Source: Okapia johnstoni (taxonomy: Eukaryota > Chordata > Mammalia > Artiodactyla > Giraffidae). From it: 64,000 nt of DNA. A program made the position numbers and the translations under genes. The notes under the pieces are model-generated. The model had not been told where the DNA came from, made no database searches, and worked only from the letters and a program-made list of their open reading frames with translations. Of this stretch, positions 10,010 to 22,066 are shown piece by piece (position 1 is the stretch's first letter; the number at the start of each line of letters is the position of its first letter). The stretch is taken from NCBI GenBank assembly GCA_024291935.2, contig CM044316.1, positions 75,904,501-75,968,500 of the forward strand, given 5' to 3'.

Positions 10010-10200
10010 CTCCATATTGTGAATCAGCTGGTAAAGAATCTGCCTGCAACACAGGAAACCTGGGTTCGATCCCTGGATTTTGGAAGATCCCCTGGAGAAG
10101 GGAAAGGCTACCCACTCCAGTATTCTGGCCTGGAGATTCCATGGACTGTCCATGGGGTCACAAAGAGTCGGACACAACTGTCACTTTCACTTTCATATCA
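10010..10200 (+). mobile_element. Bov-tA SINE
   Basis: Has GGTTCGATCCCTGGATTTTG and ends GTCACTTTCACTTTCAT. The first 20 bases of the tRNA-like head are altered. Confidence 0.85.
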
Positions 10201-10782
10201 TTTAGAATAAACTGTATGTGTTTTCTTTGTTGGATTCCAAAACTTGCTACAGTGCCAGGTAAATATTAGGATTTCAACAGCTGTATTTAGATAGATGGAG
10301 ACAGGATGACTATCAATTTGATTTAATAGCATTTCCCCAGTATATGAGGAGCCAGTCAAGGAAATTCTTGATGCCTAGTAACAGGAGATGATCAATTAAA
10401 TATCTGTGTATTGATGTTTATCAGGCTTACATCTTACCCTTCATTGGTTCAAATTAATGCAGTCAACAAAATTCTTCATCTTGATGTTCTGACAGCTTTG
10501 TTCAATGCAGTTATAAATTATAATGTATGAAATCTCTTCATGCTCAGGCTCTCGTGCTAACTACCAAAATCAATCACTTTTCTCAGGGTGTGTATTAAAC
10601 TGAGTCATATGAAACTATTTGACATTTTGAGCTATAGATGGTAATTTTTGATGGTTCCATGATCGTAATTTCCCTTCTTAGCTACTGGGCCACTCATAAA
10701 AGTCCTTTCCTCCATATACTTAGCCTATCTGAGAAACCGTGGATTTTCCCACCACCAGAAATTAAGTAGGTTGTGTACACTT

Positions 10783-10998
10783 GGGCTTCCCTGGTGGCTC
10801 AGATGGTAAAAGCGTCTGCCTGCAATGTGGGAGACCCAGGTTCGATCCCTGGGTCAGGAAGATCCCCTGGAGAAGGAAATGGCAACACACTCCAGTACTC
10901 TTGCCTGGAAAATTCCATGGATGGAGGAGCCTGGTGGGCTACAGTCCGTGGGGTCTCAGAGTCGGACACGACTGAGCAACTTCACTTTCACTTTTTTT
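10783..10998 (+). mobile_element. Bov-tA SINE, well preserved
   Basis: The head GGGCTTCCCTGGTGGCTCAG is consensus-like, with intact A- and B-box-like segments and a GAGCAACTTCACTTTCACTT tail. One of the least diverged SINEs in the window. Confidence 0.92.
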
Positions 10999-11017
10999 CT
11001 TTTCATACACTCCGTGT

Positions 11018-11216
11018 GGGCCTCCCTGGTGACACACAGGTAAAGAAACCACCTACCAATGCAGTTAACTCTCTTTGATCCCTGGATCAGAAAGATACCC
11101 TGGAAGAGGAAATGGCAACCCACTCCAGTATACTTACCTGGAAAATCCCACGGACAGAGGAGCCTGCGGGCTGCTGTCCATGGGGCTACAAAATAGTTGG
11201 ACATGACTCAGTGAGT
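11018..11216 (+). mobile_element. Bov-tA SINE
   Basis: Follows the previous copy in the same orientation after about 20 bp. The head is GGGCCTCCCTGGTGACACAC and the B-box region is mutated. Confidence 0.85.
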
Positions 11217-11683
11217 AAACAGCAACATATATTCTGTATAGCAAAGCTGAAACTGTTTAACCTGGGCATCATCACTACCAATTAAAGAACAAGATAATTT
11301 GAAATGCTTAAATGCTGCATTTTTCCCTAATAGGGCTTTGGGGGACATTGCTCTCAATTATAGTACCAACAGTACATTTTGAGGCACAAAATTTGATGAG
11401 TTTACAGAAAGACTGGCTCACAGTGTTTGCCTGTGTAGAAATTGATACAAATTATCTGGGGGGAAAAATGTTGGAATTTTAGAGGGGAAATTCTAGCTGT
11501 CTCCCAAGTTGTAGAACAAAGAGAACTTCCTGCTATAGACAATGTGTCACTCAAAATTCATATGTTGAAACCTGATCCCTAATGTGACAATGTTGATAGG
11601 GTATTTGGAATGTGATTACATCATGATATTGGAGTTCTCATGAAGGGAATTGGTGCCCTTGTAAAAGAGCCCCCATATGAAAA

Positions 11684-12190
11684 ATTAAATCCAAAATTAG
11701 AGTCAGTCAACCAGAGGGGTTCCCAGGTAGACTAGTGGCAACAGATCCACCTGCTGGAGACAGGTTCAACCCCTGCCTCTTAATGATCCCCTCGAGTAGG
11801 AAATGGCAACTCACTCCAGTATTCTTGCCTGGGAAATCACATGGACAGAGGAGCATGGTGGGCAAGTGTCCACAGGGCCTAGAAGAGTTGGACACGACTG
11901 AGCAATGGAGCACACACACACAGACCAGAAGGAGGAGCTTGGCCAACCTAGGACAGCTGAGCCCAACAGGAAGACAAGCCCTTTTCTTTCCTGGCAAGGA
12001 CTCATAGCCCTCCCAACTTCTTTTTACTCTATAAAAGCATTCACCTTGTTTTGTGAATACTTGGCATGTGGCTTGCCATGGCTGCAGATCTCTAATTGCA
12101 ATTCTCTGCTGTTCCTGAATAAACCCGTAATTGCTAGAGAAATATCAGGCAGTCTGAGATTAACACCCCTGAATGTTCCCTAACCACCTC
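11684..12190 (+). mobile_element. Possible solo ERV LTR with TATA-like and poly(A) signals
   Basis: Contains CTCTATAAAAG at about 12029, AATAAA at about 12118-12123 and a terminal ATTAACACCCCTGAATG stretch, an LTR-like layout. No internal retroviral genes are present. A Bov-tA SINE sits inside it. Confidence 0.4.
11715..11923 (+). mobile_element. Bov-tA SINE
   Basis: Starts GGGGTTCCCAGGTAGACTAG and ends TTGGACACGACTGAGCAATG followed by a short CA run; diverged head. Confidence 0.8.
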
Positions 12191-12414
12191 AGCCATTTGA
12201 GGACACTGCAAGAAGACATATCTTTAAATGAGGAAGCAGGCCATCACTAGACACCAAATCTGCCAGCAATTGCTAGAGGAATATCAGGCAGGCAGGCTGT
12301 TTCAGATCAACACCCCTAAATGTTCCCTAACCGCCTCAGCCATTTGAGGACACTGCAAGAAGACATATCTTTAAATCAGGAAGCAGGCCCTCACTAGACA
12401 CCAAATCTGCCAGC
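12129..12414 (+). repeat. Tandem duplication of about 140 bp
   Basis: Copy 1 (12129-12267) and copy 2 (12268-12414) both run from AATTGCTAGAG to AATCTGCCAGC, share most bases and differ by point changes and an 8-bp length difference near 12288-12300. Confidence 0.9.
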
Positions 12415-12497
12415 ACTTTGATCTTGAACTTCTCAGCCTCAGAAACTGTAAGGAATAAATTCTTGTTGTTTATAAACCACACAGTCTGTGATTCTGT

Positions 12498-12708
12498 GAG
12501 GCTTTCTTGGTGGCTCAGCGGTAAAGAATCCACCTGCAAAGCAGGAGATGTTAAGTTTGATCCCTGTGTTGGGAAGATGCCCTAGAGGAGGAAATGACAA
12601 CCCACTCCAGTATTCTTGCCTGGAGAATCCCATGGGCAGGGGAGCCTGGTGGGCTACAGTCCATGGGGTCATGAAGAGTGAGACACGACTGAAGTGACTG
12701 AGCACATA
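12498..12708 (+). mobile_element. Bov-tA SINE
   Basis: Starts GTGAGGCTTTCTTGGTGGCT and ends GACACGACTGAAGTGACTGA. Confidence 0.85.
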
Positions 12709-12868
12709 TGCATGTGCTATTATAGCACGTGCTGTTCTCTTATGGCAACTCAAACTAGTGTCCTAAATCTAAATTTACCCACATGCCCTCCAAAGAACAT
12801 TACTGATCAGTAGGAAATGCCCCCATAGCCTCTGCCTTTAATGTAACTGTGATATTGTGATGTATAGG

Positions 12869-12894
12869 ATATATATATATATATATATATATAT
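12869..12894. repeat. (AT)13 microsatellite
   Basis: Uninterrupted AT dinucleotides. Confidence 0.98.
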
Positions 12895-13159
12895 GTCTTT
12901 GGTCATTCAAATGACCGCAATATATTTCTCATGTATATTTGGTCTTTATCCACAGTTCCTGGGGTTCATATTTCCCCAAACTTTTGCAGTTTTCTGAGAC
13001 AAAGCAATGAGAACTTTTTTTTGTTATAAATCTTGGTCTCTTGTCCTCAGTTCCTGAAAATACTTCTGAGCCATAATGGTGTCTTGTTATTCATTACAGC
13101 TCCTTTGCCCCACAAGGAGGTTTATGTTAACGAATGTGACTTTTTGGAAAGCTCCAAAG

Positions 13160-13580
13160 GAATGTGACTAATTGCTAGGGGAAATGAACCTTGCATAGAA
13201 GGTTGGAACTCTCAGTCCTCCCTGATTTCTTGAGAGGGGAGAAGGGACTAGAAGGTGAATCAATCACCAGTGGTTGATGAGTTAATGAACCATGCCTGTA
13301 CAATGAATCCTCCATAAAAACCCCAAAAGGGGCAAGTTTCAGAGAGCTGCTAGGTTGAGGAACCAGAATGCTTCCACGTGCCCCAGTGTTGGACCCCAAG
13401 CTTCAGGAGGACAGAAGCTCCTTAGTTTGGGGCTGTACCCTAGGTATCTTCATCTGGCTGTTGATTGGTATCCTTTAATATCTTTTGTAATGAATCTGTA
13501 ATCTAGTAAATAGATGGGTTCCCTGAATTTTGTGATCCGCTCTAGCAAATTAATCAAACCCAAGCAGGATTTTGTGGGAA
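13160..13580 (+). mobile_element. Solo LTR-like element (ERV class, family not assigned)
   Basis: The segment has CTCCATAAAAACCCC at about 13310, TTCATCTGGCTGTTGATTGG, TGTAATCTAGTAAATAGATG and GCTCTAGCAAATTAATC in the order I recall from a mammalian endogenous-retrovirus LTR. No gag, pol or env remains. Confidence 0.45.
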
Positions 13581-13583
13581 CCT

Positions 13584-13687
13584 CTGCCTGGAGAATCCCA
13601 GGGATGGCGGAGCCTGTTGGGCTGCCGTCTATGGGGTCGCACAGAGTCAGACACGACTGAAGAGACTTAGCAGCAGCAGTAGCAGCT
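13584..13687 (+). mobile_element. Bov-A2 SINE, right unit only
   Basis: From TGCCTGGAGAATCCCAGGGA to GAAGAGACTTAGCAGCAGCA, ending in the CAG-rich tail. It directly abuts the end of the LTR-like element. Confidence 0.8.
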
Positions 13688-13837
13688 GACTTATAACCAA
13701 TAAATTAGAAGCACAGGCAAAGTGGAGAATGGTCTTATGGGACCGTGGAATTTCATGCTCTCTCTGGGTAATGTCAGAATTTAGTTGAATTCTCAGACAC
13801 CCTGCTGGTGTTTGAGAAGTTCTTGTGTGGGAAGCCT

Positions 13838-14056
13838 GCATGGGTGCTCAGTTGCTTCAGTCATGTCCAACTCTTTGCAACCCTATGGACTGTAGCCTGC
13901 CAGGCTCCTCTGTCTATGGGATTCTCCAGGCAAGAATACTGGAGTGGGTTGCCATGCCCTCCTTCAGATCGTCCCGACCTAGAGATAGAACCTGGATCTC
14001 CTGCATCTTCTGCATCACAGGTGGATTTTTTTACCACTGAGCCACCAGGGAAGCCC
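13838..14056 (-). mobile_element. Bov-tA SINE
   Basis: Full-length antisense copy ending CCACCAGGGAAGCCC. TGTGGGAAGCCT is duplicated at 13826-13837 and 14057-14068. Confidence 0.92.
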
Positions 14057-14874
14057 TGTGGGAAGCCTACACACAGAGAAATTTGGTTCAGGAACCCAAA
14101 ACACTAAGAGACAAATTTTAAGTTACATATAGAAAAATAAGCACTCAGACCAGCAAAATCTCATATATAGAGCCTACACCCAAGAGGAAACTTATGTAGA
14201 GATGTGGATAGGGTCAGAAGGTATAGATGAAGGGTGGAAGTAGGGAGACTGGAGATGTTGGGGTACGGATAAAATCACTCTCAAAAACCAGTTGTACTCG
14301 GAGTGAGAAGACAGAGAATCAGCTTGAGATTTTGTGGACTGGAGAACTGGCTACAGCGAAAATGAAAGGATTCGAAGATGAGCGAACACAAGGCAGGCAT
14401 TTCAGAATGGCACCACTTCTGAGTAAATGAAAGTGTCAGAAAGATGCACCCTTGGAGGCTTGCTGTTAAATGAAGAAAAGGAAGCAAAAGGACAAAATTA
14501 TTTCCTGTAAAAACAGAGTACAAAATCAGAAGTAAGCTCCCTCCCGTCAAAACAAGTGCAAAATTTGTTTTTTAAAAAAGTAATAGTTCACCATATGAAA
14601 GAAGAGAATCACTTTGAACAAAAACCCTAGTTAGCTTTCTTAAGCTCTCACTCTGGCTACATATAATTGTGTTACTACTATAGGAAGACAGGATTTCAAA
14701 GTGAATAGCCTATGACAGCATTCATACAAAGTTACCATGAAAATTAATCAGAAATTTAGATTCATAGCATTTCACTTCAGCTGATGAAAATTGTGCTGCC
14801 AATAAACACTATCCTTGTAGCAGAAGCAATCTTAATACAATCTGATCTGAATTAAATATTCTTAAACATTTGCA

Positions 14875-15088
14875 TGTGCTTCCCAGGTGGCTCAGTGATA
14901 AAGAATCCACCTGCCAAGCAGGAGACATAGGGTTCAATCCCTGGATTGGGAAGATCCCCTGGAGAAGGAAATGTCAGCCTGCTACAGTATTCTTGCCTGG
15001 GAAATCTCATTGACATAGGAGCCTAGTGGGCTATAATCCATGGGGTTGCAAAAGAGTCAAACATGACTTAGCAACTAAACAACAGCAG
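14875..15088 (+). mobile_element. Bov-tA SINE
   Basis: Flanked by TAAACATTTGCA (14863-14874) and TAAATATTTGCA (15089-15100), one mismatch. The tail is CTTAGCAACTAAACAACAGC. Confidence 0.88.
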
Positions 15089-15770
15089 TAAATATTTGCA
15101 AATGGTAAAGGGGGAAAAAAAACCTTGAATTTAAAAATTCAAAAACTTAGAAGTTCTGGTTGGTAGGTATGAAATAACTGACCAAACAGAAAAAATAAAT
15201 AAGGAAAAGACCCAGTGATCTTTGAAATTATAAGATGTCTAAGGAAAGACAGATTTCCCTGAAATTTAGTAAAGGAACTGAATGAAAGGCATAAAACAGC
15301 TAAGAAATAAATACAAAATGACATAAAAAGGTAAAATCCACATACAGTGAAATGGACAAAATCTTAATTATTTGGTGAGTTTAGATAAATACATAAAACT
15401 ATATAATACAAATCTTATGTGCAGAAAGTTCTCTCATATCCTTTCCCAGTCAATCCCTGTTCATATCTCCTAAGGCAGCAGCTCTTTTTATTATTTACCA
15501 GATTAGCTCTTCTAGAACTTCACAGGGTATATAATTTCTACATATGATAGTTTCAGAGCACAAAGATGCTTCAGACCTATCCAGTGCTGTTATTTTAGGG
15601 TATGTATATATATCCTATTATATATAAAATGACTATACATTCTCTAACTCCATAGTCCATAGTTCTTCAATTGTATTATGTCATCTATAACTTCTAGGTC
15701 AGATTTTCTCCAGGAAATGCTTTGAAAGTGTTAGAACTGATCATATTATATAGAACTGATAGTATTATAA

Positions 15771-15812
15771 ATATATATGTATATATATATGTGTATATAT
15801 ATATATATATAT
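15771..15812. repeat. AT/GT-rich microsatellite
   Basis: ATATATATGTATATATATATGT-like repeats, directly next to a BovB 3' end. Confidence 0.95.
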
Positions 15813-15813
15813 G

Positions 15814-18800
15814 TTTCAGTTCAGTAGCTCAATCATATCTGACTCCTTGCAACCCCATGGACTGCAGCACAACAGACCTCCCTGTCCATCACCAACTACC
15901 AGAGTTTACTCAAACTCCTATCCATTGAGTCAGTGATGCCATCCAACCATCTCATCCTCTGTCGTCCACTTTTCCTCCTGCCTTCAATCTTTCCCAGCAT
16001 CAGGCTCTTTTCCAATGAATCAGTTCTTAGCATCAGGTGGCCAAAGTATTGGAGTTTCAACTTTGGCATCAGTCCTTCTGATGAATATTCAGGACTGATC
16101 TCCTTTAGGATAGACTGATTGGATCTCCTTGCAGTCCAAGGGACTCTCAAGAGTCTTCTCCAATACCACAGTTCAAAAGCATCAATTCTTCGGCGTTCAG
16201 CTTTCTTTATAGTCCAACTCTCACATTCATATACGACCACTGGAAAAACCATAGTTTTAACTAGACAGACATTTGTTGGCAAAGAAATGTCTCTGCTTTT
16301 TAATATGCTGTCTAGGTTGGTCATAGTTTTTCTTCCACGGAGCAAACATCTTTTAATTTCATGGCTGCAGTCACCATATGCAGTGATTTTGGAGCCCCCC
16401 AAAATAAAGTCTACTGCTGTTTCCACTCTTTCCCCAATTATTTGCCATGAAGTGATGGGGCCGGATGCGATGATCTTAGTTTTCTGAACGTTGAGCTTTA
16501 AGCCAACTTTTTCACTCTGCTCTTTCACTTTCATCAAGAGGCTCTTTAGTTCTTGTTCACTTTCTGCCATAAGGGTGGTGTCATATGCATAGCTGAGCTT
16601 ATTGATATTTCTCCTAGCAATGTTTCTAGCTTGTGCTTCATCCAGCCCGGCATTTTGCATGATATACTCTGCATATAAGTTAAATAAGTTCAATTCAGTT
16701 CAGTCGCTCAGTCATGTCCAACTCTTTGCGACCCCATGAATTGCAGCACGCCAGGCCTCTCTGTCCATCACCAACTCCCGGAGTCTACCCAAACCCATGT
16801 CCATCGAGTCGGTGATGCCATCCAACCATCTCATCCTCTGTCGTACCCTTCTCCTCCCACCCCCAATCCTACCCAGCATTAGGGTCTTTTCCAATGAGTC
16901 AACCCTTCGCATGAGGTGGCCAAAGTATTGGAGTTTCAGCTTCAACATCAGACCTTCCAATGAACACCCAGGATTGATCTCTTTTAGGATGGATTGATTG
17001 GATCTCCTTGCAGTCCAAGGGACTCTCAAGAGTCTTCTCCAACACCACAGTTCAAAAGCATCAATTCTACGGTGCTCAGCTTTCTTCACCGTCCAACTCT
17101 CACATCCATACATGACCACTGGAAAAACCATAGCCTTGACTAGACGGACTTTTGTTGGCAAAGTAATGTCTCTGCTTTTAAATATGCTATCTAGGTAGGC
17201 CATAACCTTCCTTCCAAGGAGTAAGCGTCTTTTAATTTCATGGCTGCAATCACCATCAGCAGTGATTTTGGAGCCCCCCAAAATAAAAGTCTGACACTGT
17301 TTCCACTGTTTCCCCATCTATTTCCCATGAAGTGATGGGATCCCAAATATGATCTTAGTTTTCTGAACATTGAGCTTTAAGCCAACTTTTTCACTCTCCT
17401 CTTTCACCTTCATCAAGAGGCTCTTTAGTTCTTCTTCACTTTCTGCCATAAGGGTGGTGTCATCCGCATATCTGAGGTTATTGATATTTCTCCCGGCAAT
17501 CTTGATTCCAGCTTGTGTTTCTTCTAGCCCAGTGTTTCTCATGATGTACTCTGCATATGTTAAATAAGCAGGGTGACAATATACAGCTTTGACGTACTCC
17601 TTTTCCTATTTGGAACCAGTCTGTTGTTCCATGTCCAGTTCTAACTGTTGCTTCCTGACCTGCATACAGGTTTCTCAAGAGACAGGTCAGATGATCTGGT
17701 ATTCCCATCTCTTTCAGAATTTTCCACAGTTTATTGTGATCCACACAGTCAAAGGCTTTGGCATAGTCAATAAAGCAGAAATAGATGTTTTTCTGGAACT
17801 TTCTTGCTTTTTTGATGATCCAGCGGATATTGGCAATTTGATCTCTGGTTCCTCTGCCTTTTCTAAAACCAGCTTGAACATCTGGAAGTTCACGGTTCAC
17901 GTATTGTTAAATAAGTAGGATGACAATATACAGCCTTAATGTACTCCTTTCCCAGTTTGGAACCAGTCTGTTCTTCCATGTCCAGTTCTAACTGTTGCTT
18001 CTTGACCTGCATACAGATTTCTCAGGATACAGGTCAGGTGGTCTGGTATTCCCATCTCTTGAAGAATTTTCCACAGTTTATTGTGATCCACACAGTCAAA
18101 GGCTTTGGGGTAGTCAATAAAGCAGAAGTAGATGTTTTTCTGGAACTCTCGTGATTTATCAGTGATCCAACAGATGTTGGCAATTTGATCTCTGGTTCCT
18201 CTGCCTTTTCTAAATCCAACTTGAACATCTGGAAGTTCACAGTTCACGTACTATTGAAGCCAGGCTTGGAGAATTTTGAGCCTCACTTTGTTATAGTGTG
18301 AGATGAGTGCAATTGTGCAGTAGTTTGAGCATTCTTTAGCATTGCCTTTCTTTGGGATTGGAATGAAAACAGACCTTTTCCAGTCCTGTGGCCACTGCTG
18401 AGTTTTCCAAATTTGCTGGCATATTGAGTGCAGCATTTTAACAGCATCATCTTTTAGGATTTGAAATAGCTCAACTGGGATTGTATCACATCCACTAGCT
18501 TTGTTTGTAGTGTTGCTTCCTAAGACCCACTCGACTTCGCATTTCAGAATGTCTAGCTCTAGCTGAGTGATCACACCATCATGGTTATCTGGTCCATGAA
18601 GATCTTTTTTGTATAGTTCTGTGTATTCTTGTCACCTCTTCTTAATATCTTCTGCTTCTGTTAGGTCCATACCATTTCTGTCCTTTATTGTGCCCATCTT
18701 TGCATGAAATAGTCCCTTGGTATCTATAATTTTCTTGAAGAGATCTCTAGTCTTTCCCATTCTATTGTTTTCCTGTATTTCTTTGCGTTGATCACTGAGG

Positions 18801-19050
18801 AAGGCTTCTTATCTCTCCTTGCTATTCTTTGGAACTCTGCATTCAGATGGGTATATCTTTCCTTTTCTCCTTTGCCTTTTGTATCTTGTCTTTTCTCAGC
18901 TATTTGTAAGGCCTTCTTAGAGAACCATTTTGCCTTTTTGCATTTCTTTTTCTTGGGGATGGTCTTGATCACTGCCTCCTGTACAATGTCATGAACCTCG
19001 GTCCAAAGTTCTTCAGGCACTCTTGTCTATCAGATCTTATCCCTTGAATA
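15814..19050 (-). mobile_element. BovB LINE, 5'-truncated host copy (interrupted 16690-17906)
   Basis: Read on the - strand, the pieces 19050-17917 and 16679-15814 give the endonuclease-RT linker (KKKKCKKAKWFSKKALQIAE), RT motifs (KASGCDTIPVELFQILKDDA; CFIDYPKAFDCVDHNKLW) and the C-terminal region. The catalytic YADD is replaced by YAYD near 16590, and the A-motif alanine by proline (DYPKAFD) near 18110, besides frameshifts, so the enzyme is dead. About half of a full BovB is present. A second BovB is inserted in the same orientation. Confidence 0.9.
16690..17906 (-). mobile_element. BovB LINE, younger copy nested inside BovB
   Basis: A 1.2-kb 5'-truncated copy starting (on its own strand) at YVNRELPDVQAGFRKGRGTR. 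It keeps CFIDYAKAFDCVDHNKLW and the [11 protein letters not shown] catalytic motif in separate frames. Flanked by TTAAATAAGT at 16680-16689 and 17907-17916. Frameshifts prevent a functional protein. Confidence 0.92.
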
Positions 19051-19129
19051 TATATGGATAAATCCTGTTATATAGAAAACTGAAGCACTATGGACTATGG
19101 AGTTACATAATGTATGATCAAGCTACTCA

Positions 19130-19560
19130 AGATAGTTATTCTCTGTACTTCCCCTGCTCAACCTGTGCCTGATTCACCTACACCCTCCTCACAAGACTGA
19201 CCTTCCCACATGCTTGCCCCCTGCGGCCCCAGCGGCTGACTGTTTTTATCAAAGGAGTGGTGAGGGGTGTGCTTCTCTGCTGATTTCCCTGGCAACTAAT
19301 GACCCAAACTGTCATAATTCACCTATAACTGGAAGCCTCCTATTTCCCCCAGGAGCAAAGACTGCCACCATGCCCTACCTGCTGTTCACTGCACACGGTG
19401 GGGTGTAGCTCTGTGACCTTGCTTCAGGCATGTAAGCTCCTCCATCCATTAAACCATTGATGTCTCCGACCCGGATTCTTCCATCTTAAGACTGAGCAAG
19501 TGCAGCCCTTGTAGGTCCATGGTGTGCAGCCCAACAGAGAATATATGGAGTGAAAAATCA
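19130..19560 (+). mobile_element. Possible LTR-like sequence after the BovB
   Basis: GC-richer than its surroundings, with TTTCCCTGGCAACTAATGAC, CTCCATCCATTAAACC and TGTCTCCGACCCGGATTCTT, which recall the R-U5 part of ruminant endogenous-retrovirus LTRs. Ends are not defined and no viral genes are seen. Confidence 0.3.
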
Positions 19561-20624
19561 GCAGCGTCAGGTGAGGTGAATTAGAAAAGTTTCTCCTCAG
19601 ATTCACTCAAGTAGCAAGTAAAGACAAGAAAGAACTGACGGTGATGAAAAGTGTCCCTAGTGACTAGCGTAGTCGTTGGTAAACAGTAAGTACTCAATTA
19701 ATATTTGTGGAAGTGAATTAAATTGAAGAATATTCCAAATATAGAAATGAATGTGAATGTAATTTAAGATTTCAGGAAGTGTGAAGAAGACTTTGGCTTA
19801 ACTGAGTACCCTAAAATGAGACCAGATACATATGTGTGGCAAAGAGGAAAGGCCTTGGTGGAGTGGGGATGGGAACTAGGAGCGAGGCTGAAGTGGCAAC
19901 TTAAGGTCTAGGACTGATGGTAGACTTCAGCTCTTAACAAATCTGAGCTTGTGGGTTACAAGAGTAGTATTAATTTGTCACTACCTGCCTGATGGCCTAG
20001 TAATAAGAGAAACTGGGAAAGAATAACCAGGAAGAAGTAATCTGAGGGTTTAATGAGGGTTAGAACATGAAAAGTGGAGGTGTAGAGTATTCAATATAAG
20101 AGAGCTTCATAATGAAATACAGGAAAATAATGCTTCCCATTGTTTCTAGTTGTCTTGTTTTGAATTTGTCGTATTTACCTGCTTTATTAAATTCTTTAGC
20201 AATTCTATTATACCGTGTACCTGTACAAAATGCAAAAACTGAATCTTTACATTGTGAATTGAGAAAGAAATGAGAATACAAAGTTCTCCAAGAGGCCAGC
20301 CAATGTGAAAAGTATTTTGGTTCCTCTGTCTCTACAGTTAATTAATTCTGGCCTTAAAATCTTAATGTCTCAACATTGTAAGACCTGTGGTAAAGTCGTT
20401 TGATGTCTTGAATACTTAGCACCTTCTCTGGCATTATAAAATAACTTTATAGTACAGTTAATCAAGTGACAGTAAGAGGCAGTACTCTACAGAGAGCTCA
20501 TTTTAATATTTAATAAGATGAATGTTGAACTCTAAAGTTTAAGACAGCTCTGTTTGCATATGTACATAGGATGTCAGTACTCCATCAAAGCAGAACTCTA
20601 GTACCCTGCACAAGACGTTGCTTG

Positions 20625-20960
20625 ACAGACATTCATTCATTCATTCCACTCAGTATCTACTTAAGTCCTGTCTTTTAAGGTATAGTTAGTGATCTTTAAG
20701 AAAAATACTAAGAGGAGCAAGATGATATTTCCCATCTTTCAGGAAAGATAGATACTTATGCACATGAATAAAAATTAGGATAGAATAAGCACTGGAAATA
20801 AGGCTCAGAAAGAACTGTGAAAGCATGGGGGAGCTGGGAACCTAGGGTATCTGAGACAGTTTTGAGGAGTTTGGTTGGGCCTTAAAGTATGGGCAAAATT
20901 TGAGGTCATAGAGATATAGAAAAGAGGATGGGTCATACAGGTATAGATAAACACATACAT
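20625..20960 (+). repeat. Possible old L2-like repeat
   Basis: Starts with CATTCATTCATTCATT and GTATCTACTTAAGTCCTGTC, the pattern of L2 3' ends; the rest is too diverged to place. Confidence 0.35.
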
Positions 20961-21567
20961 ATATTTATATAGAGGTTTACATATACAAATTACAGATATG
21001 TTTATTTATAGGAAATTCCTTAAGCATTCTTCTTTAATGCTCAAGATAAACTTTTCATTTATTTTACAGGTGGTTTAAAGCAATGTAGAAAGATATTACT
21101 TAGGTATAAACATTAAATCTCAAAATTTTGAATACTAAGCTACTCAGCTCTGGTTGTTATGACAACGTATTTTGTATAGTTTGTAAGCGGTGATGATAGA
21201 CTTCAAAAATATCACATTGTTAGAAGGAGTCTTAAGACAAAACTATGAACTTGTTTGCCCTGGAATCAAATTGATCTTCAATTTGCAAATGTGAAAATCT
21301 TCCAAAGTAACAAACAGAAAAACATGTTAAGAGAATTTTAAAAGGCTAAATTTCAGCTTCTAAAATGTAGCCTATGAGAAATAAAACTGATTGTTAAAAG
21401 GAATTGAAGCAAGAGTTGCAGATTTAGAAATAATTTTTGGCCACATTTGTTTTTATTTAGTGTCTATAGTCATAGAAATATATATATTTGAATTGCTCTC
21501 AAGGATAATTTAGACAGATACTTCAGTATTTTAACTTTTTAATCTGTATGTATTTGTGTGTGTGTAT

Positions 21568-21848
21568 CGGAGAAGGCAATGGCACCCCACTCCAGTACTC
21601 TTGCCTGGAAAAGCCCATGGACGGAGGAGTCTGGTAGGCTACAGTCCATGGGGTCGCTAAGAGTCGGACACGACTGAGCGACTTCACTTTCACTTTTCCC
21701 ATTCATGCACTGGAGAAGGAAATGGCAACCCACTCCAGTGTTCTTGCCTGGAGAATCCCAGGGATGGCGGAGCCTGGTGGGCTGCCGTCTATGGGGTCGC
21801 ACAGAGTCGGACACAACTGAAGCGACTTAGCAGTAGCAATAGCAGCAT
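21568..21848 (+). mobile_element. Bov-A2 dimeric SINE, full length
   Basis: From CGGAGAAGGCAATGGCACCC through the TTCACTTTCACTTTTCCCAT linker to the second unit and GACTTAGCAGTAGCAATAGC. Both units are well preserved. Confidence 0.93.
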
Positions 21849-22066
21849 CCACACATATATGTCACAATTATTTCATATGAATGAATAAGAAAATTAATGG
21901 GTCTTTGAGTACATTAAGAATTTCCTAGAGAAGGGAGATTATGGTCTGAAACAATGAAAGATTGTAATCACACCTAGGATGTGGTAGAGACAAACTAGTT
22001 GGTCATTTCAGTCTGTGTTTCATGAGAGATATATACCAAGAAGTATATACCAGGGTCTTTTTCTTT

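Larger units (their letters stand above)
11540..12495 (+). repeat. MaLR (MLT1-type) LTR split by later insertions
   Basis: The left piece (AATTCATATGTTGAAACCTG... GAATTGGTGCCCTTGTAAAA) ends near 11680. The right piece (ATTTGAGGACACTGCAAGAA... CTTGATCTTGAACTTCTCAG... TTGTTGTTTATAAACCACAC) runs from about 12192. Between them lie a SINE and an LTR-like segment. Family assignment is from memory. Confidence 0.55.

Noticed and set aside
10783..10998. tRNA gene suggested by A- and B-box-like sequences
   Set aside because: The boxes belong to the tRNA-derived head of a Bov-tA SINE; no full cloverleaf follows. The same holds for the other SINEs.
12129..12414. CRISPR-like array
   Set aside because: Only two long, diverged units without spacers; the DNA is mammalian.
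14227..14550. Opposed short frames at 14.2-14.5 kb
   Set aside because: No conserved motif, splice site or codon pattern supports either frame.
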